From Cyanidiococcus yangmingshanensis (lineage: Eukaryota > Rhodophyta > Bangiophyceae > Cyanidiales > Cyanidiaceae): a stretch of DNA of 64,000 bases. The translations under genes and the position numbers were made by a program. This document shows positions 54,981-64,000 of the stretch, piece after piece. The stretch spans positions 293,150 to 357,149 of the forward strand of contig VWRR01000019.1 in the NCBI GenBank assembly GCA_013995675.1, read 5' to 3'. The notes under the pieces are model-generated. The model had not been told where the DNA came from. It ran no database searches and was given only the letters and a program-made list of their open reading frames with translations. Positions within the stretch are counted from its first letter, which is position 1, and each line of letters starts with the position of its first letter.

Positions 54981-55435
54981 CTGGTCGGATATGATTGTTC
55001 TGGGCCCTTTCGATGGAGCCAAGCTCCCTATCAACCAGAAGTCGGTTTTCTATTTATCGTTAGGGCTTCAGAGTGTGTCCTGGTTACGCACTCCATGCTG
55101 GCTGGCAGCGCTCGGCTGGACGCGGGTCACAGGTGAGCGGCCCTTGGGCGATCGAGGTCGCCTCTCAAGCTCGATCGGGCGTTGTGTCTGCGCTCGTCCG
55201 CTGCTCTTGAGCTTGTGGTTGAGTGTTGGTGACGTTTTCCTTCCCTCTGTTTTGTTCTGTTTTGTTTTTTTTTGTGGTGAAGTTTCTTTTGGTCTGGTTT
55301 CAGTTTCTGTTTTTGTTATTGTTATTGTTGTTGCTTTTAGTTTTTGGGTATTTTGATGACCTCTCGAGAGAGTACGGCTGGGCAGTCGAGGGTGGTGTGT
55401 GCCCGAGTCCGCCAGGGCTGAGAGCTTAGCCTAGC

Positions 55436-55487
55436 CGAGCGCAGCCCAGCGCAGCCCAGCGCAGCCCAGCGCAGCCCAGCGCAGCCT
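55436..55487. repeat. Decamer array (GCAGCCCAGC)n
   Basis: About five tandem 10-bp copies. U2 has only a short remnant at 60890-60908. Confidence 0.9.
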
Positions 55488-55643
55488 CTTGTGGCGTGTC
55501 AGCCCAGGGCTGTAGCCGTGTTTTGAAGAGTTTTGGCGGTGCGTTTGAGGTGTTGTTCTTTTGTTTTTTTGTTACTTTCTTTTTGTATATTTGTTGATTA
55601 GTATGTGAAGGACGGTTTGGTGTGTTTTGTTGAGAGTCTGAGG

Positions 55644-57240
55644 ATCGTCGGTGATTGGGTTCACACCGGCTGGCCCACGCCAGTCTGTGGTAGGGTAGGG
55701 CCGAGCCGGGCCCAAAGCTGTGTTTTCACAGGGTCTCGAAGGCTGGTTTCTGGCCTTGTTCTTTAGTTTTTCTCGGGTTTCTTTTTACAGACGTGTTATT
55801 GAGGGCTTCAAGAGTGGTTTGGTATGCCTCACTGTGATTTTGAGAATCGTCGGTGATTGGGTGCACCGGCTGGCCCGGGCCAGTCTATCGACTGGCGGCG
55901 TCGAGCCGGGGCCCGAAGCTGTGTTTTCACAGGCTCTCGAGGCTGGTTTCTGGCCTTGTTCTTCAGTTTCTCTCCGGTTTCTTTTTACAGACGTGTTATT
56001 GGTAGCTTCAGGCCTGGTTTGGTATACCTCGCTGTGATTTTGAGGATCGTCGGTGATTGGGTGCACCGGCTGGCCCGGGCCAGTCTATCGACTGGTGGCG
56101 TCGAGCCGGGGCCGAAGCTGTGTTTTCACAGGGTCTCGAGGCTGGTTTCTGGCCTTGTTCTTCAGTTTTTCTCCGGTTTCTTTTTACAGACGTGTTACTG
56201 AGAGCTTCAGGCCTGGTTTGGTATGCCTCACTGTGTTTTTGAGAATCGTCGGTGATCGGGTGCACCGGCTGGCCCAGGCCAGTCTGTCGACTGGTGGCGT
56301 TGAGCCGGGGCCCGAAGCTGTGTTTTCAAAGTCTTTCGAGGCTGGTTTCTGGCCTTGTTCTTCAGTTTTTCTCCGGTTTCTTTTTACACACGTGTTATTG
56401 GTAGCTTCAGGCCTGGTTTGGTATGCCTCACTGTGTTTTTGAGAATCGTCGGTGATCGGGTGCACCGGCTGGCCCAGGCCAGTCTGTCGACTGGTGGCGT
56501 TGAGCCGGGGCCCGAAGCTGTGTTTTCAAAGTCTTTCGAGGCTGGTTTCTGGCCTTGTTCTTCAGTTTTTCTCCGGTTTCTTTTTACACACGTGTTATTG
56601 GTAGCTTCAGGCCTGGTTTGGTATGCCTCGCTGTGATTTTGAGAATCGTCGGTGATTGGGTGCACCGGCTGGCCCAGGCCAGTCTGTCGACTGGTGGCGT
56701 TGAGCCGGGGCCGAAGCTGTGTTTTCACAGGGTCTCGAGGCTGGTTTCTGGCCTTGTTCTTCAGTTTTTCTCCGGTTTCTTTTTACACACGTGTTATTGG
56801 TAGCTTCAGGCCTGGTTTGGTATGCCTCGCTGTGATTTTGAGAATCGTCGGTGATTGGGTGCACCGGCTGGCCCAGGCCAGTCTGTCGACTGGTGGCGTT
56901 GAGCCGGGGCCGAAGCTGTGTTTTCACAGGGTCTCGAGGCTGGTTTCTGGCCTTGTTCTTCAGTTTTTCTCCGGTTTCTTTTTACAGACGTGTTACTGAG
57001 AGCTTCAGGCCTGGTTTGGTATGCCTCACTGTGATTTTGAGAATCGTCGGTGATTGGGTGCACCGGCTGGCCCGGGCCAGTCTGCCAGACAGTAGCGTTG
57101 AGCCGGGGCCGAAGCTGTGTTTTCACAGGGTCTCGAGGCTGGTTTCTGGCCTTGTTCTTCAGTTTTTCTCCGGTTTCTTTTATATTCTTGTCGCTGAGTA
57201 TGTGAGGGACATTTTGGCGTGATTTGTTGATTTCGCCAAA
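55644..57240. repeat. 200-bp tandem array, eight units (U1)
   Basis: The word ATCGTCGGTGAT recurs at 55644, 55846, 56046, 56245, 56445, 56645, 56844, 57043 and 57241, spacings 202, 200, 199, 200, 200, 199, 199, 198. Each unit contains GTGCACCGGCTGGCCC, CGAAGCTGTGTTTTCA, GGCTGGTTTCTGGCCTTGTT and TCCGGTTTCTTTTTACA. Unit length is not a constant multiple of three, so the long open frames across it are not coding. Confidence 0.95.
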
Positions 57241-57911
57241 ATCGTCGGTGATCAGGTGCTCGCCCCGAGAGCGTCCCTCCGTTTCTAGGGACGGTACGAG
57301 GGCGCGCCCGCAACGGGACAGCGTGGCGCGATGGCCGCTGCGTATCCATGCATCTATTGATCGCTGGCCAGCTGTGCGAGCTGGTCGACGCGTCGTACGT
57401 ATCGTTTCTACCTGGGTCGGTTTCTGCACTTTTCATTTATTTTCTTTTATTTTTTTATTTTATATTTTATATTGTTTATTTTTTATTTTCTTCTGTCAGC
57501 TCGGTCTAGAGTACTGGTTGTTATTGTTATTGTTGGTTTTGGTGTTGGTAGTACTCAGCTCAGTCGACTGCAGGTGGGTGTGCCGAGGCGCTCGCCGGTG
57601 CCTCCAGTGCCTGTAGTGCGTCTGGTGCGCTCAGTAACTGTAGAGAGAAATGGTCGTGGCTCCAGGGCGAGCTACTATCTCACCGGCTCTGGGCGCTTTG
57701 TTTCTTGAGCTGCGCAGTTTTTTTTTTTCTTTTTCTTTTTCTTTTTTGGGTTCCCCTGTGTTTGTAAAAAAAGGTTCATATGATTTTTATGGTTGCTGAG
57801 AGCTGTGGGGTCGGAGCATGATCCGGTCCCACCAGGGTGCGTGCGTGTGTGTCGGTGCTAGTGCTGCGCACCGCGTCGAACAGAACCACGACTGGAGGGT
57901 GCAGCGCAGCT

Positions 57912-58082
57912 CTGTTCAGCTCCGTTAATCTCCGGTAACCTCTGTTCAGCTATGTTGAGCTCTGGTCGGCTCAGTTAATCTCCGGTAACCTCTGTTCAGC
58001 TATGTTGAGCTCTACTCAGCTCCGTTAGTCTCCGTTAGTCTCCGTTAGTCTCCGGTAATCTCTGTTCAGCTCAGTTCAGCTC
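57912..58082. repeat. Minisatellite of CTGTTCAGCT / CTCCGTTAGT words (U2)
   Basis: Mixed 10- to 11-bp words (CTCCGTTAGT, CTCCGGTAAC, CTGTTCAGCTATGTTGAGCT) repeated many times. The U3 copy at 62130-62392 is longer by about 90 bp. Confidence 0.85.
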
Positions 58083-58378
58083 AGGCCAACAAGGCAGGTT
58101 GCTGAATTTTTTTTGCACCAACTCTGTTTTGTATTGCTATTTTTTTCAGGTAACCCTCCATTCAAGAGCAGGGTAAGAATCAGGCCGAGTAGATTTTTTT
58201 TGTTATTTTTTTGCATGCCCATGGTCGCTTCGTTTCGGATCGTCAAGTCACCATAGGTCCGTTCCCAGTGTTCATGGTGTCGTTTCCTACTGTGATCGAT
58301 GCTGGCACCAGCAACTGCGCAATCTCTGTGAATACCGCTGCTGCTACTGTTGCCGCTGTTGGCCATCGCGATCGGAAT

Positions 58379-58478
58379 TGTCAATCGGCATCGGCATCGG
58401 CATCGCTCTCGACCATCGGCATCGGCATCGGTATCGCTCTCGGCCATCGGCATCGGTATCAGCATCGCTCTCGGCCAT
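58379..58478. repeat. (CATCGG)n hexanucleotide array (U2)
   Basis: Imperfect tandem CATCGG hexamers interrupted by CTCTCGGC words. Expanded in U3 (62688-62844). Confidence 0.9.
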
Positions 58479-58896
58479 CGCTGAAATCGTCTCCGTCAGG
58501 CGCGCCGTGAGGATCTAGGATCGATGATACCGGATGGCATTGTTGGTCTGGTTCTGGCGCTGGCGCTGGCGCCGCCGACCAAACGACAGTTGCGCGTTGA
58601 ATTGGGTCGGACGCTCGGATTGGCTGCTTGCACGCCTCGGCTGGGGTGCGCGCCGTGTCCGTCTGTCTGTCGCAGGACGCTGTGGCGCAGCTGGTGCTGT
58701 CCTGGGGAGCTGTCAGGGAATGATGTCTTGGGGAGCTGTCACGTTGATCGTGTGACGGTGAGCTGTCTCGTGGACGCTGTCCCGTCAGAGGCGGCGGCGC
58801 ATCACTGCTAGGGGGCGGCGCATCGATTGCGCGCGCGGGCGTTGGCGGGAAATGCGCGCCGCGCGATGTATCTGTCGCGGCCAATTCTGTGCTGAC

Positions 58897-59216
58897 CAGT
58901 CCAGTAGTGGCCTATGCTGTCCAGATGTGTCTAGTTCCATCGAGATCAATCGAGTCCAGTCCGGCAGTGGCCTGTGGTGTCCAGATGTGTCTAGTTCCAT
59001 CGAGATCAGTCCAGTCCAGTTCAGTAGTAGCCTATGGTGTCCAGGTAAGTTCTGCTCCGTCGAGATCAGTCGAGTCCAGTCCAGTGGTGGCCTGTGCTGT
59101 CCAGATAAGTCTCGCTCCGTCGAGATCAGTCGAGTCCAGTCCAGTGGTGGCCAGTGCTGTCCAGGTAAGTCAAGCTCCGTCGAGATCAGTCGTGTCCAGT
59201 CCAGTGGTGGCCCATG
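58897..59216. repeat. 60-bp tandem array, about 5-6 copies (U2)
   Basis: Unit begins GTCCAGTCCAGTGGTGGCC and ends GAGATCAGTCGA. Since 60 is a multiple of three, frames stay open on both strands with a 20-residue periodicity. Two to three copies carry TCCAGGTAAGT, a perfect match to a consensus 5' splice site. Confidence 0.92.
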
Positions 59217-60397
59217 GTGTCGTAGATTGCCGGCCGACCGATGGTGGCCGATGGTGTCGGATCGTGACCGTTTGTTCCTGCTCCGTGACTTCAATGACTA
59301 ATTTTCGATCTCCAAGCGCCGGTGTGATTGTCGTCTGCTCGTATGAAAGAGTACTCGCCCGTGGCGATCCATGCCTGATATCGCTTGAGGACCATGGATT
59401 GATTGGCATGATGAACCGAAGATTGTTTGACGAGTTCGTCAATAGATAGGTGAGTGTATGCGAAACAAAGACTTAAACGCCCCGCCGCTGGCGTGCCAAG
59501 GCTCGTCCCAGCAACTAGAAAAGAAAGCATCCCCAAGGCATCTCCGGCGGCGCCCTTGGATCGCGTGATGTGCGCCGCCTAGCTCGGGCGGGACGGCGGC
59601 GCCCGATGCGATGGAGGCGGCGGCGCGCTCAATCGCCGGAACGAAACGCATGGAGCGCAGCGCGCCGGCGCCAGCGGACCCATCCACGAAATCGAGTCGA
59701 TCTGGGTGCGCTCTGATCGTCGGCGCCAGCAGGTGGTGACCTATCGAGTCGGGTATCCGTTGATCCGCGGCGATAAATGAATCTGGAAGCGATCAGATTC
59801 GGCCGCGTGCGCGAGCGCCGTGTCCGTAGCAAAGCCCCACGGCAGCGAACGATCGATAGGGACAGAGGTCACCAGCAGAGCGCTGAGCTAGAGCGATCGC
59901 ACAGGGGTACCCAAAGTAAGAAGCAGGCTACTGGTAAGGATCTAGACAGCTATCGTGGCCGAAGATTGAACCTAAAGCAATAAAAACAACCAACGCTCAA
60001 AGCAACCGTAAACAAACACAGTGCTGAAAATTTAAGACTGGAGCAACTACACCATCCCATTCGATAAAAACTACCCGAGTCATGGCAAAGGTAACGGCCA
60101 AAGGAAAACTAAATCTAAAATAAGTGCCAGTGACAGCAGCCCAACAGAGCGCAAAAAGAGGAGACAAGCGATCTCGGCGCGAAGAAAAAAAGGTAAAGAA
60201 GCGATCCGAAAAAAAGACGATGCGATGTGATAGCCTAAAACTGGTACGAGAAAGCGAAGCAGAAAATCCAGAGAACGATCCATGATGCACAGGGCGCAGA
60301 GCCAATGCTCGATCTGACCAGCGCCATCATTGCAAGTCTGTTGACACGGGGACTAGGTGGAAAAAGATAACTATGCGAAAAGTGTAGAATAGGTGAC

Positions 60398-60442
60398 CTA
60401 GGGGTGAATGAGGGGAAATGGGGGAAATGGGGTGAATGGGGC
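60398..60442 (+). repeat. Telomere-like GGGGTGAAT tract (U2)
   Basis: Shorter version of the tract at 54830-54980: GGGGTGAATGAGGGGAAATGGGGGAAATGGGGTGAAT. It is followed by the same GGCTGGTCGGATATGATTGTTCTGGG sequence (given in two words: GGCTGGTCGG, ATATGATTGT) as in U1. Confidence 0.7.
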
Positions 60443-61064
60443 TGGTCGGATATGATTGTTCTGGGCCCTTTCAATGGAGCCAAGCTCCCTATCAACCTGT
60501 GGTTGGTTTTCTATTTATTGTTAGGGCTTCATAGTGTCCTGGTTACGCACTCCATGCTGGCTGGCAGCGCTCAGCTGGACGTGGTTCACTGGTGAGCGGC
60601 CCTTGGGCGATCGAGGTTGTCTCCGAAGCTCGATCGGGCGTTGTGTCTGCGCTCGTCCGCTGCTCTTGAGCTTGTGGTTGAGTGTTGGTGACGTTTTTCT
60701 TCTCTCTGTTTTGTTCTGTTTTTTTTTGTAGAGTTTTTTTGTAGAGTTTCATTCGGTCTGGATTCTGTTTTTGTTATTGTTGTAGCTTTCAGTTTTTTGG
60801 TCTTTTGATGATGTCTCGGGAGAGCATGGCTGGGCAGTCGAGGGTGGTGTGTGCCTGGGTCCGCCAGGGCTGAGAGCTTAGACTAGCCGAGCCCAGCGCA
60901 GCGCAGCCGCTTGTGGCGTGTCAGCCTAGGGTTGTAGCAGTGTTTTGAGGGGTTTTGGCGGTGCGTTTGAGGTGTTGTTCTTTTGTTTTTTGTTATTTTC
61001 ATTTTGTATATTTGTTGATTAGTATGTGAGGGACGGTTTGGTGTGTTTTGTTGAGAGTCTGAGG

Positions 61065-61465
61065 ATCGTCGGTGATTGGGTGCACACCTGCTGGCCCACG
61101 CCAGTCTGTGGTAGGGTAGGGCCGAGCCGGGCCCGAAGCTGTGTTTTCACAGGGTCTCGAAGGCTGGTTTCTGGCCTTGTTCTTTAGTTTTTCTCGGGTT
61201 TCTTTTTACAGACGTGTTATTGAAAGCTTCAAGAGAGGTTTGGTATGTCTCGCTGTGATTTTGAGAATCGTCGGTGATTGGGTGCACCGGCTGGCCCGGG
61301 CCAGTCTATCGACTGGTGGCGTCGAGCCGGGGCCGAAGCTGTGTTTTCACAGGCTCTCGAGGCTGGTTTCTGGCCTTGTTCTTCTTTTTTTCTCCGGTTT
61401 CTTTTTATATTCTTGTCCCTGAGTATGTGAGGGACATTTTGGCGTGATTTGTTGATTTCGCCAAA
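61065..61465. repeat. 200-bp tandem repeat, two units (U2)
   Basis: ATCGTCGGTGAT at 61065, 61267 and 61466. The first and last units match the first and last units of the U1 array, so the array grew or shrank between its fixed ends. Confidence 0.95.
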
Positions 61466-62129
61466 ATCGTCGGTGATCAGGTGCTCGCCCCGAGAGCGTC
61501 CCTCCGTTTCTAGGGACGGTACGAGGGCGCGCCCGCAACGGGACAGCGTGGCGCGATGGCCGCTGCGTATCCATGCATCTATTGATCGCTGGCCAGCTGT
61601 GCGAGCTGGTCGACGCGTCGTACGTATCGTTTCTACCTGGGTCGGTTTCTGCACTTTTCATTTATTTTCTTTTATTTTTTTATTTTATATTTTATATTGT
61701 TTATTTTTTATTTTCTTCTGTCAGCTCGGTCTAGAGTACTGGTTGTTATTGTTATTGTTGGTTTTGGTGTTGGTAGTACTCAGCTCAGTCGACTGCAGGT
61801 GGGTGTGCCGAGGCGCTCGCCGGTGCCTCCAGTGCCTGTAGTGCGTCTGGTGCGCTCAGTAACTGTAGAGAGAAATGGTCGTGGCTCCAGGGCGAGCTAC
61901 TATCTCACCGGCTCTGGGCGCTTTGTTTCTTGAGCTGCGCAGTTTTTCTTTTTCTTTTTCTTTTTCTTTTTTTTTTCGGTTCCCCTGTGTTTGTAAAAAA
62001 AGGTTCATATGATTTTTATGGTTGCTGAGAGCTGTGGGGTCGGAGCATGATCCGGTCCCACCAGGGTGCGTGCGTGTGTGTCGGTGCTAGTGCTGCGCAC
62101 CGCGTCAAACAGAACCACGACTGGAGGGT

Positions 62130-62392
62130 GCAGCGCAGCTCTGTTCAGCTCCGTTAATCTCCGGTAACCTCTGTTCAGCTATGTTGAGCTCTGGTCGGCT
62201 CAGTTAATCTCCGGTAACCTCTGTTCAGCTATGTTGAGCTCTGTTCAGCTATGCTAATCTCTGTTCAGCTATGTTGAGCTCTGGTCGGCTCCGTTAATCT
62301 CCGTTAATCTCTGTTCAGCTATGTTGAGCTCTACTCAGCTCCGTTAGTCTCCGTTAGTCTCCGGTAATCTCTGTTCAGCTCAGTTCAGCTCA
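62130..62392. repeat. Minisatellite of CTGTTCAGCT / CTCCGTTAGT words (U3)
   Basis: Longer allele-like version of 57912-58082, with added CTGTTCAGCTATGTTGAGCT copies. Confidence 0.85.
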
Positions 62393-62687
62393 GGCCAACG
62401 AGGCAGGTTGCTGAATGTCTTGCACCAACTCTGTTTTGTATTGCTATTTTTTTCAGGTAACTCTCCATTCAAGAGCAGGGTAAGTATCGGGCCGAGTAGA
62501 TTTTTTGTTATTTTTTTGCATGCCCATGGTCGCTTCGTTTCGTATCGTCAAGTCACCATAGGTCGCTTTCCAGGGTTCATGGTGTCGGTTCCTACTGTGA
62601 TCGATGCTGGCACCGGCCTGTGCGCGGTCTCTGTGAATACCGCTACTGCTGCTGCTGTTGCCGCTGTTGGCCATCGCGATCGGAATT

Positions 62688-62844
62688 GTCAATCGGCATC
62701 GGCATCGGCATCGGCAGCATCGGCATCGGCATCGCTCTCGACCATCGGCATCGGCATCGGTATCGCTCTCGGCCATCGGCATCGGCATCGGTATCAGCAT
62801 CGCTCTCGGCCATCGGCATCGGTATCAGCATCGCTCTCGGCCAT
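62688..62844. repeat. (CATCGG)n hexanucleotide array (U3)
   Basis: Expanded form of 58379-58478 with extra blocks of CATCGG hexamers between CTCTCGGC words. Confidence 0.9.
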
Positions 62845-63480
62845 CGCTGAAATCGTCTCCGTCAGGCGCGCCGTGAGGATCTAGGATCGATGATACCGGA
62901 TGGCATTGTTGGTCTGGTTCTGGCGCTGGCGCTGGCGCCGCCGACCAAACGACAGTTGCGCGTTGAATTGGGTCGGACGCTCGGATTGGCTGCTTGCACG
63001 CCTCGGCTGGGGTGCGCGCCGTGTCCGTCTGTCTGTCGCAGGACGCTGTGGCGCAGCGGGTGCTGTCCTGGGGAGCTGTCAGGGAATGCTGTCTTGGGGA
63101 GCTGTCACGTTGATCCTGTGACGGTGAGCTGTCTCGTGGACGCTGTCCCGTCAGAGGCGGCGGCGCATCACTGCTGGGGGCGGCGCATCGATTGCTCGTG
63201 CGAGCGTTCGCTGGCGTTCGCTGGCGTTCGCTGGCGATCGCGTGCGGCGTCGCAGCGTCTGTCCATTTTCGGTCAGGCAAAAGCGTGCGTGCGCCTGCGC
63301 CTACGCCTGCGCCTAGGCGTTGGCGGGAAATGCGCGCCGCGCGATGGATCTGTCGCGGCTAGTCGTGTCCAATTCTGTGCTGTCCAGTCCAGTCGTGGCC
63401 TGGCGATCGACAGCGGCGCAGGATGCGTTCGCTGTTCTCAATCGCCGACCGACCGAGCGTGTCCGAGGTGAACGATCGTG

Positions 63481-64000
63481 CTGTTCGCTACTCCCCAGAG
63501 GTTTCCATAACTGATATTCATTGAATACGACATAGCATAGCATGTCGTCAGTTCGAATAATATTGAGAAAGCGCCAATACCAATCATTGTTCATACAGAC
63601 TAGACAACCATGGGTCTATTGAGATGTTAAATAGTCAGTTGGTCCGATCAATCTATATTTGAGCAGTTGGGCACAAAAGAGTAAGTCAGAGCGAAACGAA
63701 AACCTTGAAGATCTATGCGAGTCTCCAACGATTCATGCTGTGGTCGACGAGCGCACCAGCATCGTTCAGATCTGCATGGGTCCTTGGTTGTGCAGCCATT
63801 CGCCAGCTCGTTATTGTCTCAAACCGGAAAAGATCCCTGCAGGAGCGTCTAGGCCAGGCAGCGGCGTCGTGGAGGATCGTAACTGTGGTCCCAGCTGCGA
63901 CGTCGAGGGCTCGTCCGAAGCAACCCCGATCGGCAGCATGCCTATCCAAGATGAGCAGGCGCCATTGGGCCAGTGAAGTATATCCAAGAGATCAGGTTGG
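63481..64000. other. Unique sequence after the array, no gene recognised
   Basis: The repeat homology stops near 63480 and ordinary sequence follows. A 105-codon plus-strand frame (63659-63976) shows no motif. The array is therefore interstitial within this window rather than ending in a telomere. Confidence 0.4.

Larger units (their letters stand above)
52380..57640. repeat. Subtelomere-like composite unit U1
   Basis: Second of four tandem composite units. The TGAAATCGTCTC anchor is at 52978, 5.2 kb from that of U0 and 5.5 kb from that of U2. The GTCGTAAGACGCTGTGGCGCAG block is at about 53093. U1 holds, in order, a few 60-bp repeats, a 49-bp duplication, an A-rich segment, a telomere-like tract, a G/T-rich segment, a decamer array and the expanded 200-bp array. 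It is related over its whole length to U2. No conserved coding frame. Confidence 0.85.
57640..61865. repeat. Subtelomere-like composite unit U2
   Basis: Third composite unit, anchor at 58481. It repeats the order of U1 but has six 60-bp repeats instead of two or three, and only two 200-bp units instead of eight, which accounts for the shorter period to U3 (4.37 kb). The segment 57224-57780 at its start is almost base-for-base the same as 61449-62005, apart from the length of poly-T/CTTTTT tracts. Confidence 0.88.
61865..63480. repeat. Subtelomere-like composite unit U3, incomplete
   Basis: Fourth unit, anchor at 62847. Near identical to U2 over 61865-63160 (compare 62886-63160 with 58520-58795), with local expansions of the 11-bp and 6-bp repeats. 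It breaks off after one 60-bp-type repeat at about 63400 and passes into unrelated sequence. Confidence 0.85.

Noticed and set aside
55720-57222. Series of 90-200 codon frames on both strands repeating the same peptides
   Set aside because: They are translations of the 200-bp satellite. Unit length varies between 198 and 202, so phase is not kept.
57224-57616. 130-codon frame identical at 57224-57616 and 61449-61841, with hydrophobic runs
   Set aside because: The identity follows from recent duplication, and the hydrophobic part is merely translated T-rich DNA. There is no coding signal beyond openness.
58785-59449. Open frames with 20-residue periodicity on both strands
   Set aside because: They arise because the tandem unit is 60 bp, a multiple of three. 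No domain or start context supports a protein.
47300-63480. Transposon or retroelement as the origin of the array
   Set aside because: I see no transposase, reverse transcriptase, integrase, long terminal repeats or target-site duplications. The structure is nested tandem duplication.

Overview
The window looks like nuclear DNA of a cyanidiophycean red alga close to Cyanidioschyzon merolae. The genes are eukaryotic: SPT6, NOG1, PEX3, SAC1, TIM13, COA5 and site-2 protease. There is a plastid-type signal peptidase, a SHAQKYF-class MYB and an S-adenosylhomocysteinase with the plant/bacterial insertion. No introns are needed to read any of them. Two further signs point the same way. A tRNA gene has its halves in reversed order (permuted), a known trait of C. 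merolae. Interstitial tracts of GGGGTGAAT differ by one base from the C. merolae telomere repeat as I recall it. The species assignment is inference.

Layout. 1-47 kb is a core region with 18 or so genes on both strands, separated by 0.3-2 kb spacers. In order they are: plastidic signal peptidase (-), a frameshifted coiled-coil membrane protein (+), PEX3 (-), site-2 protease (+), molybdenum insertase (-), SPT6 (+), COA5 (+), NOG1 (-), TIM13 (-), APS kinase (+), a putative mitochondrial protein (+), permuted tRNA-Thr(CGU) (-), an ABHD/YheT hydrolase (-), a CDGSH iron-sulfur protein (+), SAC1 phosphatase (-), S-adenosylhomocysteinase (+), a GH13 enzyme (+), a MYB factor (+) and an NRAMP transporter (-). 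From about 47.3 kb the sequence becomes a subtelomere-like array. Four composite units (anchors at 47.77, 52.98, 58.48 and 62.85 kb) grow more alike from left to right and carry nested tandem arrays of 200, 60, 49, 11, 10 and 6 bp. The first unit holds a Kelch-repeat protein fused to a Hedgehog-type Hint (Hog) domain, open in a single frame except for three in-frame stops.

No operon logic applies. Several products serve organelles (plastid signal peptidase, TIM13, COA5, PEX3, perhaps the CDGSH protein), and two touch sulfur/methyl metabolism (APS kinase, S-adenosylhomocysteinase), but they are scattered housekeeping genes.

A striking technical feature: about half of the conserved genes change reading frame by one base, with no gap in homology. 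Where I could place the change exactly, it falls at a run of two or three identical bases (NOG1, SAHH, SPT6, SAC1, S2P). Uncorrected sequencing indels are the simplest explanation. The Kelch-Hog gene differs: it has only nonsense codons and no frame change.
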